From: Lumbricus terrestris
Taxonomy: Eukaryota > Annelida > Clitellata > Crassiclitellata > Lumbricidae
Direction: 5' to 3'
Assembly: GCA_949752735.1 (NCBI GenBank)
Contig: OX457053.1
Location: 8,173,813-8,237,812, forward strand
DNA: 64,000 bases
Part shown: positions 1-10,768 of the stretch, piece after piece
Layout of the letters: the number at the start of each line of letters is the position of its first letter
Position numbering within the stretch: position 1 is the stretch's first letter
The notes under the pieces: generated by a model
Database searches by the model: none
Told to the model about the DNA's origin: nothing
Seen by the model: only the letters and a program-made list of their open reading frames with translations
Made by a program: the position numbers and the translations under genes

Positions 1-414
1 GTTGAAATTTTGTCTTTTTCTTTGAAAATGACAGCAACAGCAGCGACCCTCACCCACCGCCTTTTCTGTTTCCTGCCAAGACAACAGTCAAAGTTACGGT
101 GACGGAGGTAAATGTAATTAATAATTTGTGTAATTATGATTGGGACATTTGTTCATTTGTAATTGGGACATTCATGTGATTGTAATTATAATTTGTGTAA
201 TTATAATTTGCGACATTTGTATTATATGTAACAGGTGGTATTAGGTTAAACACAGGACATGTGGAGGAATTGAGGACGATATATGTTGCATAAAGTATTA
301 TGTGGGTTTGACTCTGCCTTCCACTCCTTTGGGGAGCTGTAAAATATGAGCAGTAGGACAGATGAACGCCTTGTGCTGTGCCATGCAGTTAAACTTCAAC
401 TCCTCTTAAGCTAG

Positions 415-468
<54 letters not shown>

Positions 469-1263
469 ATATCATGACTTTTCATGTAGTCTTACTAGAT
501 ACATGACAGTTTGAATAAATAAAAAAATGAATGTTATTATTATTAAAGAGGTACCTAACTACATCTCAGAGTGTGCCAAGAAATTAATGGTATCCGTGTT
601 TGAACAACAATCCATTTCCAATTCGACTGTTAGCTGGATAAGAAATTAATTTTCTTCTGTCATCATTGTAATAATCATTCTATAGCCACTCTGGGCTGTG
701 TAGTGTGTATTCTCTTGTGTTGCGACACTGATTAGAAGCCAGTTATCACTGTTTACTGTAAGTTTGTGAATTGTCCCACTGTTGTTGCAAAGGTTTTTCT
801 ATTGTCCAGTGGTCCGTTTTCACTTGTTGTGTTTTGAAACAATTTGTTGAAATTTTGTCTTTTTATTTCAAAATGACAGCAACAGCAGCGACCCTCACCC
901 ACCGCCTTTTCTGTTTCCTGCCAAGACAACAGTCAAAGTTACGGTGACGGAGGTAAATGTAATTAATAATTTGTGTAATTATGATTGGGACATTTGTTCA
1001 TTTGTAATTGGGACATTCATGTGATTGTAATTATAATTTGTGTAATTATAATTTGCGACATTTGTATTATATGTAACAGGTGGTATTAGGTTAAACACAG
1101 GACATGTGGAGGAATTGAGGACGATATATGTTGCATAAAGTATTATGTGGGTTTGACTCTGCCTTCCACTCCTTTGGGGAGCTGTAAAATATGAGCAGTA
1201 GGACAGATGAACGCCTTGTGCTGTGCCATGCAGTTAAACTTCAACTCCTCTTAAGCTAGTTAT

Positions 1264-1295
<32 letters not shown>

Positions 1296-1985
1296 ATATC
1301 ATGACTTTTCATGTAGTCTTACTAGATACATGACAGTTTGAATAAATAAAAAAATGAATGTTATTATTATTAAAGAGGTACCTAACTACATCTCAGAGTG
1401 TGCCAAGAAATTAATGGTATCCGTGTTTGAATGACAATCCATTTCCAATTCGACTGTTAGCTGGATAAGAAATTAATTTTCTTCTGTCATCATTGTAATA
1501 ATCATTCTATAGCCACTCTGGGCTGTGTAGTGTGTATTCTCTTGTGTTGCGACACTGATTAGAAGCCAGTTATCACTGTTTACTGTAAGTTTGTGAATTG
1601 TCCCACTGTTGTTGCAAAGGTTTTTCTATTGTCCAGTGGTCCGTTTTCACTTGTTGTGTTTTGAAACAATTTGTTGAAATTTTGTCTTTTTCTTTGAAAA
1701 TGACAGCAACAGCAGCGACCCTCACCCACCGCCTTTTCTGTTTCCTGCCAAGACAACAGTCAAAGTTACGGTGACGGAGGTAAATGTAATTAATAATTTG
1801 TGTAATTATGATTGGGACATTTGTTCATTTGTAATTGGGACATTCATGTGATTGTAATTATAATTTGTGTAATTATAATTATAATTTGCGACAATTGTAT
1901 TATATGTAACAGGTGGTATTAGGTTAACCACAGGAGATGTGGAGAAATTGAGGACGATATATGTTGCATAAAGTATTATGTCAGG
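1..1985. repeat. Tandem satellite-like repeat, unit about 0.83 kb, 2.4 copies
   Basis: Copies begin at about 1, 846 and 1673, each with the same opening (gttgaaattttgtc) and the same order of sub-blocks. The third copy diverges after about 1980. The first two spacings differ (845 and 827 bp) mostly because of an internal AT microsatellite (about 420-461 in copy 1, about 1263-1289 in copy 2). Copies are nearly identical otherwise, which suggests recent tandem duplication or an assembly duplication. No long ORF is present. The array runs off the left edge, so its true copy number is unknown. Confidence 0.9.
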
Positions 1986-2082
1986 AGTAGAGAATTGCAG
2001 AAACGTCTTTCTTATGCTGATCTTTGTCTGTTTCTGACATCAACTGATTTATAAGCTTTTATTATAATTGCATCTTTTACAG

Positions 2083-2223
2083 ATAAATTACTTGGCATTG
2101 CAAGTTACATTCTGTGTTGCACAGGTTGTAAACTGTGGTCGCTTCTGGGTCCACTTAGTTGGAGATGCGTCTGTAAGATCCGATCTGCATCTCAGAATTC
2201 AACAGCGTGCCAAGGAATATAAG
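2083..2223 (+). CDS. Possible isolated exon with a Tudor-like start
   Basis: A 141-bp stretch (47 codons, phase 0 at both ends) is open between an acceptor (tcttttacag) and a donor (aag|gtgtct). The translation contains VAQVVNCGRFWVHLVGD followed by a helical stretch ending QQRAKEYK, which has the shape of the first strands of a Tudor domain (V..V....FWVH). I see no partner exons in the window, and it lies on the opposite strand to the TDRD9-like exons. It could belong to another Tudor-family gene, a remnant, or be a chance ORF. Confidence 0.35.
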
Positions 2224-3880
2224 GTGTCTGAGTATCTCCCTGTTTTGCAAATTCAGCAGCTGCCAGCTTTCTTCTGATGAGTGATTCCGCCTACCAGACA
2301 AGTTGCTATCCCAGGCTTTTCTTCTTATCGTTCTAAGTCACACTCTGTCATCGGCTCTAAACTAAATGATAATGATTTCAATCTAATATCATCACTTGCA
2401 TCTATAGTGCTGTTATCATAAAGCATAAGGTCACTTCAAGCAAAACTGTTATCGTAAGTCCAAGGTCGTTGTAAGGAGTTAGTTTAGTGGGGTGTATGTT
2501 CATTCTTGAGCAAGCCGAAGCAACCTACTAAGAGTTTAGAGGAGTGTCCTGAGCTGTCATAGGGAGTCGTGGGCAGTCAATACATTGCACACTGTAGGAC
2601 AGTTGCTATTATACGTCTCCTGAACAGTGATTTCGTTAGTGTGCGTCCGTGCGCCCGGGACGCACAAATTTTTACGCCGTATGCACAAAAATAAAGGTGG
2701 TGCGTCCATGGACACACCGAAGCTGTAGATATACGCACAAATAAATGTCCATGGGACACCAGTAAAAATACCATGGGGTCCGTATATGTGTCACAGTGAC
2801 ACATATACGGACCCAACAGTATTTCGGCTCCAGAAGGTCGGTTGCCACTCGAATAATTGCAACTCTTCCATGCTTGCAAGTAAAACAGAATCAGAAAAAT
2901 ATCGGTTGGAAAAAACTAAGTCTGCATCATACACAGGAAAGTTCTGGAGGAAACTTTCTGATGCAGTATAGCAGGATACCATAGTAGTCATTGAAATTTT
3001 TAAAAAATTCTAACTTTTAATATATTAATATATTCAGTCATAAATTTCTTAACAGCAGTCTCTCAACAGTATCCCTAGTTGTCCAGCTTTCCCAAAACAT
3101 ACCGTACTTCATAACATTCAATATTTATTCATACCAGATAAAGTTTTAACTGTTCTCTGTAATCTGGGAGAGAGCCAACAAGGTATGGCAAATGAGGAAC
3201 TGTGCACATATTACACATTTTTTCATCATCAGTAGTTCACAGACGCAAGGTCTAGCAAATAAAGGAAGATTTAGCTGAAATGCAAGTCTGACAAAAGAAA
3301 TCCACCAACTGGGCAACCATTCTTAGCCCGGTTATATGGCTTGCCCACACATTGGAAATTTCACAGGTTGTCACTACGCCACTCAGTCCAAGAAACATTG
3401 AAATAGAAATATGAAACACAGACCACACTGTCTGCAATATATTACACAATGTTACATAAAATAATGAAGATATGAACATTGCAATTGAAACTGAGTAAGC
3501 TGGCAACTAACTGCCTCACCATGTAGGCGCTGTAATAAGCTACGCAATAACTGAGGCTTTCTTTGGCCCACTCGAGTTTGTGCGTAGAAAACAGAAACAT
3601 TCATCATAATTTTTTTATGAGACATTTCACTCGATAAACTTTGTATCCTTTATAAATCTTTCTTCAACAACAGCCGACAATTAAAACAACAACAACGTTT
3701 GATGACCATGTCTCAACCACATTATGCGGTTTAAACATGCTATGCAAATAACCAAAAATATAGTTAGATTCTCTGACTGACCAATTGCCATCTGTATTAT
3801 GTTGCTCAGAAATCGAAACAAACATTGCAGGACATGATAATAAGCATTACAAGACTGTATAATAATTATCATCCTTCGAC
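2224..3880. other. Non-coding stretch, nothing recognised
   Basis: Apart from the palindrome at 2776-2814, I find no convincing exon, RNA gene or complete transposon here. ORFs are short and lack splice or family support. Confidence 0.5.
2776..2814. repeat. Perfect 39-bp palindrome
   Basis: Two 19-bp arms (gggtccgtatatgtgtcac and its reverse complement) flank a single central A at 2795. No direct repeat is visible on the flanks, unlike the other palindromic insertions in this window. It may be part of a larger degenerate element, because 2640-2775 contains repeated variants of gtccatgg-acac blocks. Confidence 0.9.
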
Positions 3881-3889
3881 CTGCCGCAT

Positions 3890-4327
3890 GCATGGTTGGC
3901 GGCATCTCCAGGTTTGATCACGTTTCTGTCTTCATGAGGGACGAGCTCCACTGGCACCCACGGCAGCAATGCATTGTTTATAGTCTCATCGACTGCTTGG
4001 CACTGTGTCCTGACTCAAGCTCCATCCTACTTATGCGAGCTATTTACCTGTCTCCGTTTCTCTGGGCCGCCATTCGCTGCACTCAGCTGCACGATTATCT
4101 TGTCCCTTTTTCTTTTACCACTACCATGAATCGATGAGCATTCTCTGTGGTACGTGGGTCCAGCTATCTGGATTGGCCTCCATGAGGCTCTCCGCTCGCT
4201 TCTCTGTGCCTCTGCAGGATCTTTTTATCGTCTTCTCAAGGCTTTTCTTTTCGACCAGGCCTGGGTTGGGAGGGCCTCTGAGTAGTTCCATAAGGGGCAC
4301 TATATAAATTTATGCGATTGATTGATT
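3890..4327 (+). mobile_element. L2-like LINE 3' fragment
   Basis: The translated start (FDHVSVFMRDELHWHP) corresponds to the segment after the reverse transcriptase in the full L2-like element at 17.8-20.2 kb (YMRDVLHWLPVSQR). The copy ends with the family tail gggagggcctctgagtag, then a gcactatataaat block and a (gatt)n microsatellite. Several frame breaks show it is dead. Confidence 0.85.
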
Positions 4328-4673
4328 GAAATGAAAAATGACTGACAGATTACTGGTCCATTTGGTTGGTTGACTTCCGGCCACTAACAAAATCCTCTCC
4401 TGCATACTCCATTTCTCAGCCTCTTCTGGTCTTGAGGCATACAGGAAGTAGAAGAATCAATAAATAGACAGCATTAATTGGAAAGCAACAACTGCACACA
4501 TATAAGGCATTTAAATGATAAATCAGAGCACTCAATGAATTTAAGAAACTGACACATACCTGTACAACTCAATGAATTCTTTGAAAGGCTGGATGAAGAA
4601 ACTACGCAGAGACAGAGAGGCACCTGAAACAGCAAACGACAACTGTACAACACATGATAATGGACCAACTGAC

Positions 4674-4818
4674 CATAGGTGCAATCACGTCCTAAAAGTT
4701 GGGGGGACCATAATGAATCACGTCCTAAAAGTTGGGGGACCATAATAATAAAGTTAGGGGACCACTCAAGAGTTGGGGGGACGCGTCCCGTGGGTCCCAT
4801 AGGGTGGTTGCGCCTATG
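4674..4818. mobile_element. hAT-like MITE, 145 bp
   Basis: Ends are cataggtgcaa and ttgcgcctatg (inverted, one mismatch), flanked by an exact 8-bp duplication CAACTGAC at 4666-4673 and 4819-4826. An 8-bp target duplication is the hAT signature. The interior is a degenerate repeat of a cgtcctaaaagttgggg block. It lies just upstream (in gene sense) of the 4560-4623 TDRD9-like exon. Confidence 0.85.
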
Positions 4819-5347
4819 CAACTGACCATTGCTCTGCATAACAAATACGCTCAGAGAGTGATCCCAATTATATAGGGTCCATTTCTCAAAACATATTCAC
4901 TACTATAACATGGTAACAGCCATAAAAACAGATACCATGGCAGTAGCCTGTAAACATGTAACAGTTGCAACAGGTTACCTTGTTTTCTCAATGCAAAATA
5001 TATAAAAAATATTAAAAAGTAGGCTAATAAAGAAGTTTATTTGGCATTGTTTATTGTTGTGTGTACACTGTACACATAAAAAAGAGTCAACGCTGTACTT
5101 ACTGATGACGATCATCTCGTCCAAAACACCGAAGACGTGACCAAGCATGATCTGTTTGCCGAGGTGAATGTCGAGAGGTAGAGATCCCAAAACTCGGCCA
5201 AGGAACGTCAGATCTCCGTTCGTTGGATTTATAATCTCTTTTTAATGTCGTTCAGTTTAGGTGGAGGAGTGCCATTTCGAGAATTGCCTTTGGTTCTCCA
5301 AGGTCGAGTAATTTCACCTTGAGAATCAACTGCTCAAGTGGACATCT

Positions 5348-6640
5348 CTGGAAAAGAATCAGAGCAATGCCTGTCATTGAAAACTGCGAAAGTTTTCGTG
5401 AAATTTCCATACTTCGACGACAACATTGAAGAAAACTAAACCTTACATTTCAACAAGTCTACTTCGAGAAAAATCCCAAATAAATACACACATACTCCTT
5501 TCTAATCTTACCAGTCCTTTCTAATCTTATCAGTGAACAACAGTAACTCAATAAGACATACAGAAAGAATGAAAATTAAAACAGAGAAAAGATTCACCAC
5601 AATGGAGGTGAGCAGACGACTAGTTTCCAAAGAATAAGAGAGAAAAGACATTTCTTTAAACATGGATGAATGCACCATCAATGCATTCACAGCTTGATGA
5701 GGGAAATGTTCCATATGCAGTGGACAGGTAATATTGCCAAAAAACAATGCAACAATGACCAACAATGCTTTAGGCACCGAAATGTTAAAACATGAAAACC
5801 CAAAATATAGTTAGGTCCTAGAATGTAGGTCTTCAGTTCTAGGCAATCAGAGATACAGTAAGTCCCACACATTTGGTCAATATAAACATATAAAGCATAC
5901 AGCAGAGAATTTTCATTTTGAAAAACATAGGCATTTCTTTATGCCAGGCAGTTATAACATTTAAAGAATGACAGCAATAGTTAAGAAAACCCTGTTCAAC
6001 TTCCCGAAAAAAATTCAATTAGCTTTCAAAAACCACTTACAAAATCATTCAACTAATTATGAAAGTTCTAAAAAGGCTAATCCTATAAATAAATACAACC
6101 AAACATTCATAACCACAATTATAGAAATACTTGTAACAATTATCTACTACTTAAGCACAGTAGTTGAAACCATTGAACTAAGACTTGCCTGCATTTCTGG
6201 CAGACCATAGCCGACCATATGTTCTTGGCAGAACCTATGTGGCACCATTCGATAAACACGTCCGTTTTAAACGCAACCGGCTCTGCCTAAACATAAACAT
6301 TAGGGGATTAGAACAAGAATGGGTCATATGCAAACAAGTTTCCACTGTTCTGCTAAGAACATCAGGCATTTCTTGTGACATTGACTTTGGAACACATGTC
6401 AAAAAATGTCTCTAAACAATGGCCACGTTACCATAAGTTTGTCATTTAATAACTCATTCTGTGAATTTATATATTGTGCCACTTCTAGTGAGTCAATCCC
6501 AATCTGAGGGTCAAATGATCGAGCGTTTTGTGGACGCTATGTAACAAGGTTGTATCATATATTGTAATAGTAAATAATAACATTGTGACCATATAATAGT
6601 AAATAATATCAAGGTATATTATAACAGTTCATGTAATATA
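5348..6640. other. AT-rich stretch, no gene recognised
   Basis: Short ORFs on both strands (for example 5508-5777 minus, hydrophobic) show no family signature or splice support. This interval should hold the middle helicase exons if the TDRD9-like gene were complete; I do not see them. Confidence 0.45.
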
Positions 6641-6644
6641 ACGA

Positions 6645-7840
6645 CTAACTGGGGTACCCGGCGTTGCCCGGGAAATTTAGGATTCGACCCGCTCCAGCCA
6701 CAATCACACCACACTCCGACCTCCACTGGTACGCCACCCGAGAAAGTTGAGTTTTCTGAAAAATTTCCTCGTCCCAGCTCCCCACTTCCACCTCCCACCT
6801 CTACCCCTCCACCCCAACCACCCCACCAACTCCACCCCAGTTCTTGAAGCCTATTTGGTGGATATCTATCTACCTTGGCGAGTCAATATTATATGAAAGA
6901 GGATATATCTAAGATATATATGGAGTTATGCATGTTCGAATAAATTTATGTAAATTGGCATTTGTGCTATATTTACAAATAAAAAAATCACAAAAAATAC
7001 AACCAACATTCTTACATACCTGAAAAGAGCATATATAAGAAAGTGATTACATGAGAACAATATAAGTCCACTGGTTCATTTCCTGGCCTAGATATGACAG
7101 TCCAAACATTGTGGATCATGCCATTTTCTCGTGACACAGTAATATTGGTCAACTTCAAACATTTTCCCGAAAAGGGGCAGCTGAACACCATCCTGAATTC
7201 TACACCAATAAAAGATCTGCATGTCCACAAGATATGTGCAAATTTTCATCAATTTCAAAAGATATACATTGTCACTTTTTTGACAGGCCTTAGACCCCAA
7301 TTTCATGACCACGTCAAAGAAAACGTCCTTGGAAAGCACACTAATGATGAAACTAATCAGGTACTGACTACATGTCTGATGAGCACCAATGTGCCTCAAT
7401 ATAAAACCAATACAAGTATTATTATAAATCATTCCTGCCTGCTGATAAGATGACCAAAACATGAGTGAGGATTGGCGTCTCTGCTATTTCACTAATTTTT
7501 TTTATTAAAAACCAAAAATAGCACCATCCAGGCTTTGACATATTTAGAAAGAGCACAAAAAACTGATTGCAAAAAAATATTTCAGCCCTCTAGCTCGTTT
7601 CATGGCCGAGATATAACAGTCCAAATTTGGTGGATCATGCCGTTTTCTCGCGGTATGTTTTCTGATCATTAACTTCAAAAATTAATATCTAGGTCACATT
7701 TTGAGATATTCTGCTCAAATTTTCACTGTTATTCCTTATATTGCATGCAGTTTATGTAAAAAAATTCAGAAAGATCCAAAGGGGTATGGTGTATACCCGT
7801 GGTTGATTTGATGTGGAATGACCCGGCTATAACAATATCG
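6645..7840. mobile_element. Probable DNA-element remnant
   Basis: The left side carries a GC-rich inverted motif (ggggtacccggcgttgcccggg split by two bases), which contrasts with AT-rich surroundings. The phrase gatatgacagtccaaac...ggatcatgccattttctcg near 7092 recurs at about 7608 (gatataacagtccaaat...ggatcatgccgttttctcg), so two related internal segments are present. A right-side match may be gggtatggtgtatacccgtgg near 7785. I could not fix termini or a target duplication; class is uncertain. Confidence 0.45.
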
Positions 7841-8039
7841 AACACTTTAAAGAGCATCTAGTACTAAAAGTGATTTTGACAACAATGCACCCTTCGTTAA
7901 AGCTTTAAGTATTAAGGCATGCAGGAGGTGCCAGTTGATGTGCTTGCCTGCCTATGATATCTTTCAAACCTATTCAAATTTGGCTGTTATGGATATTTTT
8001 ATTCTTCAGCTTAATGTAAGTGTCTTCTCTTTCTAAAGG

Positions 8040-8183
8040 CTTTCCCAATGCAATGTTGTCTTGTCAGTGGTTCGGCCAATTCCCTGGGACAGCCTACCTC
8101 TAGATCTGCATCATCTGCTAGAAATGGCTGACCGCAACATGCACTAGCACTTATGCCTGCTCTGGATTGGGAGCACCTCTGAG
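8040..8183 (+). mobile_element. L2-like LINE tail, left half of a split copy
   Basis: Encodes the C-terminal family motif (VVRPIPWDSLPLDL) and reaches the tail ggattgggagcacctctgag. The tail is interrupted at 8184 by a hAT element and resumes at 9862-9900 with cctctgagtaagc and an (aat)n run. The cctctgag block duplicated at the junction is the target duplication of that insertion. Confidence 0.85.
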
Positions 8184-8567
8184 CAATGTTCCCTCTAAGG
8201 TGTGCGCGTGTGCGCGCGCACACAGGCCGTGGGACGAGCGCACAGAAAAAATATGGAGCGCACACAAATTTCTTTTTACAGTTCCATAACACATAACACA
8301 TAATTTTATTTTCATACATGTCATGCTAAATACAAATGGCGCCATGTTATTCTACGGCGCATTCTTCCGGTGACTCTGAATCCATTAATAGATCTATGCA
8401 TTCTTCCTGTGACTCTGAATCCATTAATAGATCTATGCAAAATCTGCAAATACCAACTTACGTTCTTCCGTATCAACTTGGTTGTGAGTTCTGACTTCTT
8501 AAGTTCAAATTGTGAATACAGATATTAAATATTAAATCGAGCTCGCTTCAGGTCTAGTTTATAAACA

Positions 8568-9376
8568 ATGTCGCAGTCCGTCATTTCCACCAGTCCAGAT
8601 TATGTGCGTTGGCTTGCATTCACTGCTAGGTATGAGCAGGTAAAAATTTGTGCAATTCTGAGCATGGCCAAAGGCTATAGCCGTACCACGGCGAAGCGAA
8701 AACGAACTGCTACCGCATTTAAAAGTGAATGGTTGAACGAAGTCGTTGAAACAGACTCAACACAATCGCATAGTAAGTCGCGATTGACACTTGGTGAAAT
8801 ATTTTCTATTGACGAGGACCTTGGTGTCGTTTGTTTGGTGTGCCGTGATGCAAGAAGTGCAGGAGAGTTTGCGACTGGAAGAATGTGTGAGACGTCGTGG
8901 AAGCTTGACTTCTTAAAACGCCACATTTCTAGCAAGATGCACATATCTAGCATTTAAAAACTTCGTAACAGAAATCCAGGTCTTCGTGGTGGGTTAGTGA
9001 ACATGCTTTTTGAAACTTCGGACGAGAAAGACAAGCGTTTAGCTGTTCTTGAACGTAGGCGGGCAAAGCCAGATGAAATAAAAGTGCTAGGCCTAATTGA
9101 TAGCGTATAATATTAGCTGTGAAAATGAACAATTCTTTGCTTTCAGTTCAAGAAATTAACGAGCACATGGCAAAATATGTACGGATACCTGAAAGCTGGC
9201 GCAGTAAGAATTACGCATTTGAATTTCTTGACCATATTAATGATGTGATACAACCTGATGTGATGGATGAAATAGCTTCGGCAACATTTCATACTTTGGT
9301 GGTGGATGTATTACTATACTTAAATATATATTTAGACTGTCAAGTGTCAACCGAGTACGAGGGGATTTATTCATAA
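8568..9376 (+). pseudogene. hAT transposase N-terminal fragment (zinc-finger type)
   Basis: The ORF from 8568 (129 residues) has a lysine/arginine-rich start, then VVCLVCRDARSAGEF and FLKRHISSKMH, giving a CxxC...HxxxxxH finger of the type at the front of ZNF862/ZMYM-like hAT transposases. A stop follows at 8955. A second in-family segment opens at 9119 (SWRSKNYAFEFLDHIND). The catalytic domain and dimerisation region are absent. The enclosing TIRs and target duplication settle its origin; the exact family assignment is an inference. Confidence 0.7.
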
Positions 9377-9431
9377 TGTACTAATAGACATTAGGTCTCT
9401 GAAAGATACTAGTTTTAACAAGCAAAGTAGT

Positions 9432-9609
9432 CAGGGCTTAAAGTGTGGCTGGACGGTCATGGACGGCGTCCATGCACTTATTTTAAAATCTGAACACCGT
9501 CCAGCCACTTATTGGCCAGCAATGACTAGAAAGGTAAGGGGCGTCCAGGCACTTCTTTTGGAAAGATAAGGGGCGTCCAGGCACTTATTTTTCCACACTT
9601 TAAGCACTG
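9432..9609. mobile_element. Nested hAT-like MITE, 178 bp
   Basis: Ends cagggcttaaagtgt and acactttaagcactg (imperfect inverted repeats) are flanked by exact 8-bp duplications AAAGTAGT at 9424-9431 and 9610-9617. The interior contains repeated gcgtccaggcactt blocks. A second, inverted copy sits in a filamin intron at about 62154-62331. Insertion inside the hAT at 8184-9861 orders the events: L2 tail, then hAT, then this MITE. Confidence 0.92.
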
Positions 9610-9995
9610 AAAGTAGTCTTTTTTACATGTAAAACTTATTAAATCGTCAAATGCGACAAATGAAGTAGCCTTTTTCTAGTTAGTTGTACTTGTAAGTTGT
9701 AGACTGGTTGTGTTGTGTTACTGCCAACTCCTCAGTCACTCACCAGTCACCAGTCACCATTCACCAATACACATGTGCACAAAATGTAACTTTCCTTATA
9801 AATTGTTGCACAAGATAAATTTTATGCGCACACAGACTAGAAAAAATTAGAGGGAACATTGCCTCTGAGTAAGCACAAATAATAATAATAATAATAATTT
9901 GGTCGCTTTTAAAGGAACTTTCTCTTCAAACCCTGAAGACGAGGCCTGAATTCCACACATTTTTAAACAAGTTAATAATAATAATCATTATTATT

Positions 9996-10768
9996 AGGCC
10001 AAAAAAAATAATGTTGTGTTTCCGGTAACCCGACCGACCCTCTTTTATTGCCGCGACTCAAATAATTTTGTAAAATATTTTTTATTTAAAAAAAAATTTA
10101 ATAAAAAAATTGTTTAAATTTTTTTTTTTTTTTTTAAAGTTTTTAGTGACATAATACAGTGACATTGCCTTCCATATAGAGTTGGATCTTAGGCCAAAAA
10201 TTTTGCATTCCGGTAACCCGACCGACTCACCTTTATTGCCGCGACTCGGAAAATTTTGTGTAAATTTTTCTATTTAGTGACATTGCCTTCGAGTTTTACG
10301 CCTGCCTAACTACTTCCTGGTTGCCAGTCTTGAGAAACCTCTAGTCTTATCATTCTCACTTGAGCCACCTCTAACGGTGACTAGGGAAAATAAATCTAGC
10401 AACCTCTAGGTGTAACTAGTCACTGGCTCGGCCAGTCTGGAACGACCCCTAGCAGTGATGTTCTGTTCGCACTCATCTCTCCCTTCTCACTTTATCTTAC
10501 CAGAAAAGATGTCAACAAAATGAAATTAATAGAATTGTTTTCTAGGGCAGTTTTAGGTGCAGACAGTCGGGAAATAGGCAGTTTATACTTGCTTAGAACA
10601 CGTACTTTGTTGCAGCGTGTACCTTTATGCAAAAAAGAGTAGTTGGGTATAATTTTTCGGATAGTCACTGTATAAAAATATTTTACCAAAATAAAAATAT
10701 TTTTCGACCTACCTACCCAATTTTTTAGAGCTCTGTTACCGGAAACACAACATTATTTTTTGGGGCCT
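9996..10768. mobile_element. TIR element about 0.77 kb
   Basis: The left end aggccaaaaaaaataatg-ttgtgtttccggtaac is mirrored at 10733-10768 (gttaccggaaacacaac then attattttttggggcct). The ccggtaacccgaccgac / ttattgccgcgactc block near the left end recurs internally at about 10210. I see no clear target duplication and no transposase, so it is a non-autonomous or foldback element of unknown superfamily. Confidence 0.75.

Larger units (their letters stand above)
8184..9861 (+). mobile_element. hAT transposon, internally deleted, 1678 bp
   Basis: Perfect 15-bp terminal inverted repeats (caatgttccctctaa at 8184-8198, its complement at 9847-9861) are flanked by exact 8-bp duplications CCTCTGAG (8176-8183 and 9862-9869). 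It contains pieces of a transposase ORF (8568-8957, 9119-9376), a 39-40 bp tandem duplication (8359-8437) and a nested MITE (9432-9609). The catalytic part of the transposase is missing, so this is a non-autonomous copy. Confidence 0.92.

Noticed and set aside
3252..3506. Minus-strand ORF as a further TDRD9 exon
   Set aside because: Correct strand and place, but the hydrophobic translation does not resemble the segment expected after the 4560-4623 exon.
7088..7462. Overlapping ORFs of about 120 residues on both strands
   Set aside because: They fall in a repeat with a second related copy at 7.6 kb and show no protein family features.
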